Origin: an uncultured Collinsella sp.
GTDB lineage: Bacteria; Actinomycetota; Coriobacteriia; Coriobacteriales; Coriobacteriaceae
Direction: 5' to 3'
NCBI GenBank assembly: GCA_900545445.1
Contig: UQZH01000045.1
Span: 1-15,583 of the forward strand
Length of the DNA stretch: 15,583 nt
Each line of letters opens with the position of its first letter. Within the stretch, counting starts at the first letter, position 1. A program made the position numbers and the translations under genes. This document shows positions 12,248 through 15,583 of the stretch, one piece after another. The notes under the pieces were generated by a model, which ran no database searches, was not told the origin of the DNA, and saw only the letters and a list, made by a program, of their open reading frames with translations.

Positions 12248-12282
12248 TGCATGAATATGCAAGCCATTTACGTATTCATGCA
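12248..12282. promoter_or_regulatory. Pair of ArgR-like operator sites upstream of argC
   Basis: Site 1, TGCATGAATATGCA (12248-12261), is a TGCAT-N4-ATGCA palindrome. Site 2 (12269-12282) read on the minus strand is TGCATGAATACGTA, 11 of 14 identical to site 1. Together they also make a perfect inverted repeat, ATGCATGAATA / TATTCATGCAT. Their centres are 21 bp apart. Arginine repressor ArgR is known to bind paired 18-bp boxes 3 bp apart, that is 21 bp centre to centre. They lie about 90-120 bases before argC. I could not fix a promoter: TTGTCA at 12208-12213 is a -35-like hexamer without a good partner. Confidence 0.65.
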
Positions 12283-12368
12283 TCTTTTGGTGCTAAAGTT
12301 TCAACCCACTTCATAACGGCCGCTGCGAAATGCGCATCGGTGCATAAATCGCAGACAAGGAGTCTGAT

Positions 12369-13439
12369 ATGTCTTTGAAGGTTGGAATCGTCGGCGCGGC
12401 TGGATATGCCGGAGCCGAGCTCATTCGCCTCGTGCTCGGTCATCCCGAGTTTGAACTTGTTGCCATTACGTCCAACGCCGATGCCGGCCAGCCGCTGTCC
12501 GCGGTGTATCCGAGCTTTGCTGGCGTGAGCGATCTGGTTTTCACCACGCATGACGCCCCCGAGCTTAAATCCTGCGACGCCGTCTTCTTGGCCGTGCCGC
12601 ACACGGCTGCCATGGCACAGGTGCCCGCACTGCTTGCATCTGGCGTGTCCTGCTTCGATCTTTCGGCCGATTACCGTCTGAGCGACGCGTCTGTCTTTGA
12701 GGCATGGTATGCCGTCGAGCACACGAGCCCCGAGTTGCTCAAGACCCGCGCTTTCGGCCTGCCCGAGCTGTTCTGCCAGGACTTGGAGACCGCCGCATCC
12801 GATTATGCCGCCGGAAAGCCCGTGTTGGTCGCCTGCGCCGGCTGCTATCCCACCGCAACGAGCCTTGCAGCCGCTCCTGCCGTGCGTGCGGGCTGGGTGG
12901 CCGAGAGCGGTCCCGTGATCGTTGACGCTATCAGCGGCGTGACGGGTGCCGGCAAGTCCTGTAACGCCCGCACCCATTTTTGCAGCGCGGACGAGAACCT
13001 GGAAGCCTATGGCGTGGGCAAGCATCGTCATACGCCCGAGATCGAGCAGATACTCGGCCTGGCCGACCGCATCGTCTTCACCCCGCACTTGGCACCGCTC
13101 AAGCGCGGCCTGCTTTCCACGGTGACGATGCCGCTCGCGCCGCAGGCTCTCGACGCGCTGGTTCTTGAGGATGTCGTCGACCATTACAAGAAGTTTTACG
13201 CCGGTCGCACCTTTGTGCGCGTGCTCGATGCCGGCCAGCAGCCCAAGACGGCTTCGGTCGTCGGTACCAATGCCGCCCAGATTGGCCTTGCGCTCAACAA
13301 GCGTGCAGGCGTGCTGGTGGCGACGGGCGCCATCGACAATTTGTGCAAGGGTGCTGCGGGCCAGGCGGTCCAGTGCGCCAACATCGTTTTTGGCTTTGAC
13401 GAGCGACGAGGCTTGCTCACAGTGGCGTGCCCGGTGTAG
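12369..13439 (+). CDS. argC: N-acetyl-gamma-glutamyl-phosphate reductase
   Basis: A 356-residue enzyme, normal length for the family. It reduces N-acetylglutamyl phosphate with NADPH to the semialdehyde, the third step of arginine synthesis, in the cytoplasm. The N-terminal Rossmann motif is GIVGAAGYAGAEL (6-18); the catalytic cysteine is Cys159 in CAGCYPT; DLSADYRL (97-104) and GKHRHTPE (217-224, with the conserved His residues) are further signatures. The start is set by AAGGAG at 12357-12362, 6 bases upstream. It is the first gene of an arg cluster with argJ and argB, and is preceded by two ArgR-like sites. Confidence 0.97.
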   Translation: MSLKVGIVGAAGYAGAELIRLVLGHPEFELVAITSNADAGQPLSAVYPSFAGVSDLVFTTHDAPELKSCDAVFLAVPHTAAMAQVPALLASGVSCFDLSADYRLSDASVFEAWYAVEHTSPELLKTRAFGLPELFCQDLETAASDYAAGKPVLVACAGCYPTATSLAAAPAVRAGWVAESGPVIVDAISGVTGAGKSCNARTHFCSADENLEAYGVGKHRHTPEIEQILGLADRIVFTPHLAPLKRGLLSTVTMPLAPQALDALVLEDVVDHYKKFYAGRTFVRVLDAGQQPKTASVVGTNAAQIGLALNKRAGVLVATGAIDNLCKGAAGQAVQCANIVFGFDERRGLLTVACPV

Positions 13440-13516
13440 CACATTCGATTGTTAGCGATTTGGTAGTCGGGTATCGAGTTGGGCGCCACTTTTAAGCTGG
13501 TCTAGTAGTTGCGACC

Positions 13517-13550
13517 GGTATGGCGTGCCAGCCGATGCCCGCTTTTTTAT
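13517..13550 (+). terminator. Terminator-like hairpin between argC and argJ
   Basis: GGTATGGC (13517-13524) pairs with GCCGATGCC (13531-13539) with one bulged G and one G-U pair around the loop GTGCCA; CGC and then TTTTTT (13543-13548) ATTT follow. The stem is short but the T tract is good. It would partly or fully separate argC from argJ transcription, or act as an attenuator. No T-box motif or ArgR-like site was found in 13440-13574. Confidence 0.5.
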
Positions 13551-13574
13551 TTGATATAGGGAGTCGTAGGGACG

Positions 13575-14843
13575 ATGAATACCGACCTGATTGATATTAA
13601 GATACGCGCCGTCGAGGGTGGCGTTACGGCGGCAGCTGGCTTTAAGGCCGCAGGCATCCATGCGGGATTCCGGAAGAATCCCGAGCGCTTGGACTATGCG
13701 CTCGTCGTGCCCGATAAGCCCTGTCCCGGCGCCGGCGTGTTTACGACCAACCGCTTTTGCGCGGCGCCCGTGCAGGTGAGCCGTGTCAACCTAGGCGGTG
13801 CGGACAAGGGCTATGGAATCGTCGCCGGCGTTTCAATCAACTCCGGCAACGCGAACGCTGCCACGGGCGAGACCGGCCTAGCCTGCGCGCGCGAGACGTG
13901 CAACATCGCCTCGCAGGTTATTGGCTGCGAGCCCCAGCAGATCCTGGTTGCCTCGACGGGTGTGATCGGACAGATTTTGCCGATCGACACGTTTGAGGCA
14001 GCCGTCCCGTCCGCCTACGAGGCGCTCTCTGCCCATGGCGGTGCCGATGCGGCCCGTGCCATCATGACGACCGATACGCATTCCAAGGAGTATGCCGTTC
14101 GCTATCGCAGCGAGGCTGCGGGCCATGCGGGCAACGCTTATACGGTGGGCGGTATGTGCAAGGGCTCGGGCATGATCATGCCCAACATGGCCACCATGAT
14201 CGCAGTTATCACCACCGATGCCCCCGTCGAGCCTGCGGCACTTCATGCCCTGCTGCTCTCGACCGTCAAGCAGACCTTTAACAAGGTAACGGTCGATTCC
14301 GACACCTCGACCAACGACACCTGCATCATGCTTGCCTCCGGCGCCGCTGCCGCAGATGCCGAGCCTATCGTCGAGGGCTCCGATGCCTTTGACGAGTTGG
14401 CATTTGCCGTGCACGAGGTGTGCGAGAGCCTGGCGCGCAATATCGCCGCCGATGGTGAGGGCGCATCCAAGCTTGTTACGGTCAACGTTACCGGAGCCGC
14501 CAACGACGAGGAAGCTGATATCGCCGCCCGTGCCGTCGCCAACTCGCCGCTCGTTAAGACCTGCATCGCCGGCCACGACTGCAACTGGGGCCGTGTTGCT
14601 ATGGCGCTTGGCAAGTGCGGCGTGAAGTTTAATCAGGAAGACGTTTCCATCGACATGATGGGCATGCCTGTCTGTCGCGACGGTCTGACTGTTCCCTTTG
14701 ACGAGGACGAGGCTCTACGACGTTTCGAGGCGCCCGAGATCGTGATCTCGGCCGACCTGGGCGCAGGCGACGCGGCAACGACTGTGTGGACCTGCGACCT
14801 CACGCATGAATACATCTCCATCAACGGCGACTACCGTTCCTAG
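13575..14843 (+). CDS. argJ: Bifunctional glutamate N-acetyltransferase / ornithine acetyltransferase
   Basis: A 422-residue ArgJ, which transfers the acetyl group from N-acetylornithine to glutamate and so recycles it in arginine synthesis; bifunctional forms also use acetyl-CoA. The precursor cleaves itself before a threonine: here Thr207 in PNMATMIA. Upstream is the oxyanion-hole motif STGVIG (127-132), with GGVTAAAGFKAAGIHAG near the N-terminus and SGNANAATG at 90-98. GHDCNWGR (late) and the terminal YISINGDYRS are also characteristic. ATG 13575 is preceded by AGGGAG at 13558-13563 (spacing 11) and AGGGA at 13568-13572 (spacing 2), neither ideal. It lies between argC and argB, the order common in Gram-positive arg clusters. 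Confidence 0.96.
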   Translation: MNTDLIDIKIRAVEGGVTAAAGFKAAGIHAGFRKNPERLDYALVVPDKPCPGAGVFTTNRFCAAPVQVSRVNLGGADKGYGIVAGVSINSGNANAATGETGLACARETCNIASQVIGCEPQQILVASTGVIGQILPIDTFEAAVPSAYEALSAHGGADAARAIMTTDTHSKEYAVRYRSEAAGHAGNAYTVGGMCKGSGMIMPNMATMIAVITTDAPVEPAALHALLLSTVKQTFNKVTVDSDTSTNDTCIMLASGAAAADAEPIVEGSDAFDELAFAVHEVCESLARNIAADGEGASKLVTVNVTGAANDEEADIAARAVANSPLVKTCIAGHDCNWGRVAMALGKCGVKFNQEDVSIDMMGMPVCRDGLTVPFDEDEALRRFEAPEIVISADLGAGDAATTVWTCDLTHEYISINGDYRS

Positions 14844-14924
14844 ATTCCAGGCATGCTGCGCATCTTGCCGCGATTGCGGACGGCGGAGTACGGCGCGATA
14901 ACGATACGAAAGACGAGGCAGATT

Positions 14925-15583
14925 ATGAAATTCGCACGCGATTGTCGTTCGAGCGAATCCAACGAAGCAACCGCGCAGCTGCTGTTCGAAGCGCTGCCGT
15001 GGATTAAGAACCTGACCGGCAAGACGGTTGTTATCAAATATGGCGGAGCCGCCATGGTTGATGAGCAGCTGCGCCGCGACGTGATGAGCGACATCGTTTT
15101 GCTCAAGATCATCGGTATGCGTCCCGTCATCGTGCACGGCGGCGGCAAGGCCATCAACGAGGCGTTGAGTCATTACGATATTCCCGTCGAGTTTAAGAAC
15201 GGCCAGCGCGTGACTACGCCGGCGACCATGGATATCGTGCGCGAGGTGCTGGGCGGCAAGGTTAACCAGGAGCTGGTCGCTGCCATCAACCACCACGGTA
15301 ATTTGGCCGTAGGCGTGTCGGGCAGCGATGCCGGCACGCTCATCGCCGAGCCGCTCGACCCCGAACTCGGTCGCGTGGGCAAAGTGACGCACGTCAACAC
15401 CGACTATATCGAGCGCTTGCTCGATAGCGAGTACATTCCCGTAATCGCTACCGTCGCGGCGGGGGAGGACGGCGGCTTCTTCAACATCAACGCCGATACC
15501 GCCGCCGGCGCCGTTGCGGCGGCGCTTCATGCGCACAAGGCGATTTTTTTGACCGACGTCGACGGTCTGTACAAGGACTTTAG
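14925..15583 (+). CDS. argB: Acetylglutamate kinase (3' end cut by window)
   Basis: The first 219 codons of ArgB, which phosphorylates N-acetylglutamate in the second step of arginine synthesis. Start ATG 14925 has GAGG at 14915-14918. Visible motifs: the phosphate-binding KYGGAAM at 38-44, HGGGK at 71-75, GQRVT at 93-97, GVSGSDAG at 130-137, FFNINADTAAGAVAAAL at 185-201 and FLTDVDGLYKD at 208-218. The N-terminal helix (about 14-30, ATAQLLFEALPWIKNLTG) is the segment found in arginine-inhibited hexameric kinases, so feedback control by arginine is likely. It begins 81 bases after argJ; that gap shows no terminator. The frame is intact to the window edge. Confidence 0.96.
   Translation, partial: MKFARDCRSSESNEATAQLLFEALPWIKNLTGKTVVIKYGGAAMVDEQLRRDVMSDIVLLKIIGMRPVIVHGGGKAINEALSHYDIPVEFKNGQRVTTPATMDIVREVLGGKVNQELVAAINHHGNLAVGVSGSDAGTLIAEPLDPELGRVGKVTHVNTDYIERLLDSEYIPVIATVAAGEDGGFFNINADTAAGAVAAALHAHKAIFLTDVDGLYKDF

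Noticed and set aside
13440..13574. T-box or other amino-acid riboswitch before argJ
   Set aside because: No T-box conserved sequence or other aptamer blocks are present; only a short terminator-like stem is visible.
1..15583. CRISPR array, insertion sequence, prophage gene, tRNA or rRNA
   Set aside because: No regularly spaced repeats, transposase or phage motifs, or tRNA/rRNA signatures were seen anywhere in the window.

Overview
The window is high-GC bacterial chromosome (roughly 60% G+C by eye), densely coding, with strong Shine-Dalgarno sequences and several ATGA or TAATG stop/start overlaps. The gene set (groESL, an FMN-riboswitch-controlled ECF riboflavin importer with a fused double ATPase, an argC-argJ-argB cluster) and the protein sequences suggest a Coriobacteriia actinobacterium, most likely Collinsella or a close relative. 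That placement is inference from style and protein similarity remembered, not from a search.

Layout. 1-131: tail of an unknown Pro/Ala-rich protein and its terminator. 327-1425: two small membrane proteins, a zinc-ribbon DUF4234 protein and a DUF2752 protein, probably co-transcribed and ended by a strong hairpin. 1532-4801: two divergent hydrolases, an M20D-type amidohydrolase with an unusual C-terminal tail (minus strand) and a YtcJ-like metal-dependent amidohydrolase (plus strand). 4802-5295: a gene-free stretch with a 21-bp-arm hairpin and a large nested palindrome. 5296-7323: groES-groEL. 7324-7887: a second large nested palindrome starting right after the groEL stop, then a promoter and an FMN riboswitch. 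7888-12111: ribU, ecfA1A2 fusion, ecfT and two tandem paralogous PPOX-fold (predicted FMN-binding) proteins in one direction with no convincing internal terminator. 12149-12202: hairpin closing that unit. 12248-15583: a pair of ArgR-like operator sites, argC, a terminator-like hairpin, argJ and the first 219 codons of argB.

How it works together. The riboflavin unit is a self-contained flavin-uptake operon: the riboswitch senses FMN and abuts the ribosome binding site of ribU, the first gene; the ATPase and T-component follow with overlapping or touching reading frames. ArgC, ArgJ and ArgB catalyse successive or cyclic steps of the acetylated arginine pathway, and the two operator-like sites upstream of argC are spaced exactly as expected for an ArgR hexamer.

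The most unusual structure is the pair of three-tier nested palindromes that bracket groESL. They have almost the same geometry (outer arms, about 15 unpaired bases, 35-37-bp nearly perfect arms, then a central hairpin), different arm sequences, and a short shared motif in the loop. They look like two members of one family of structured intergenic elements that I do not recognise.
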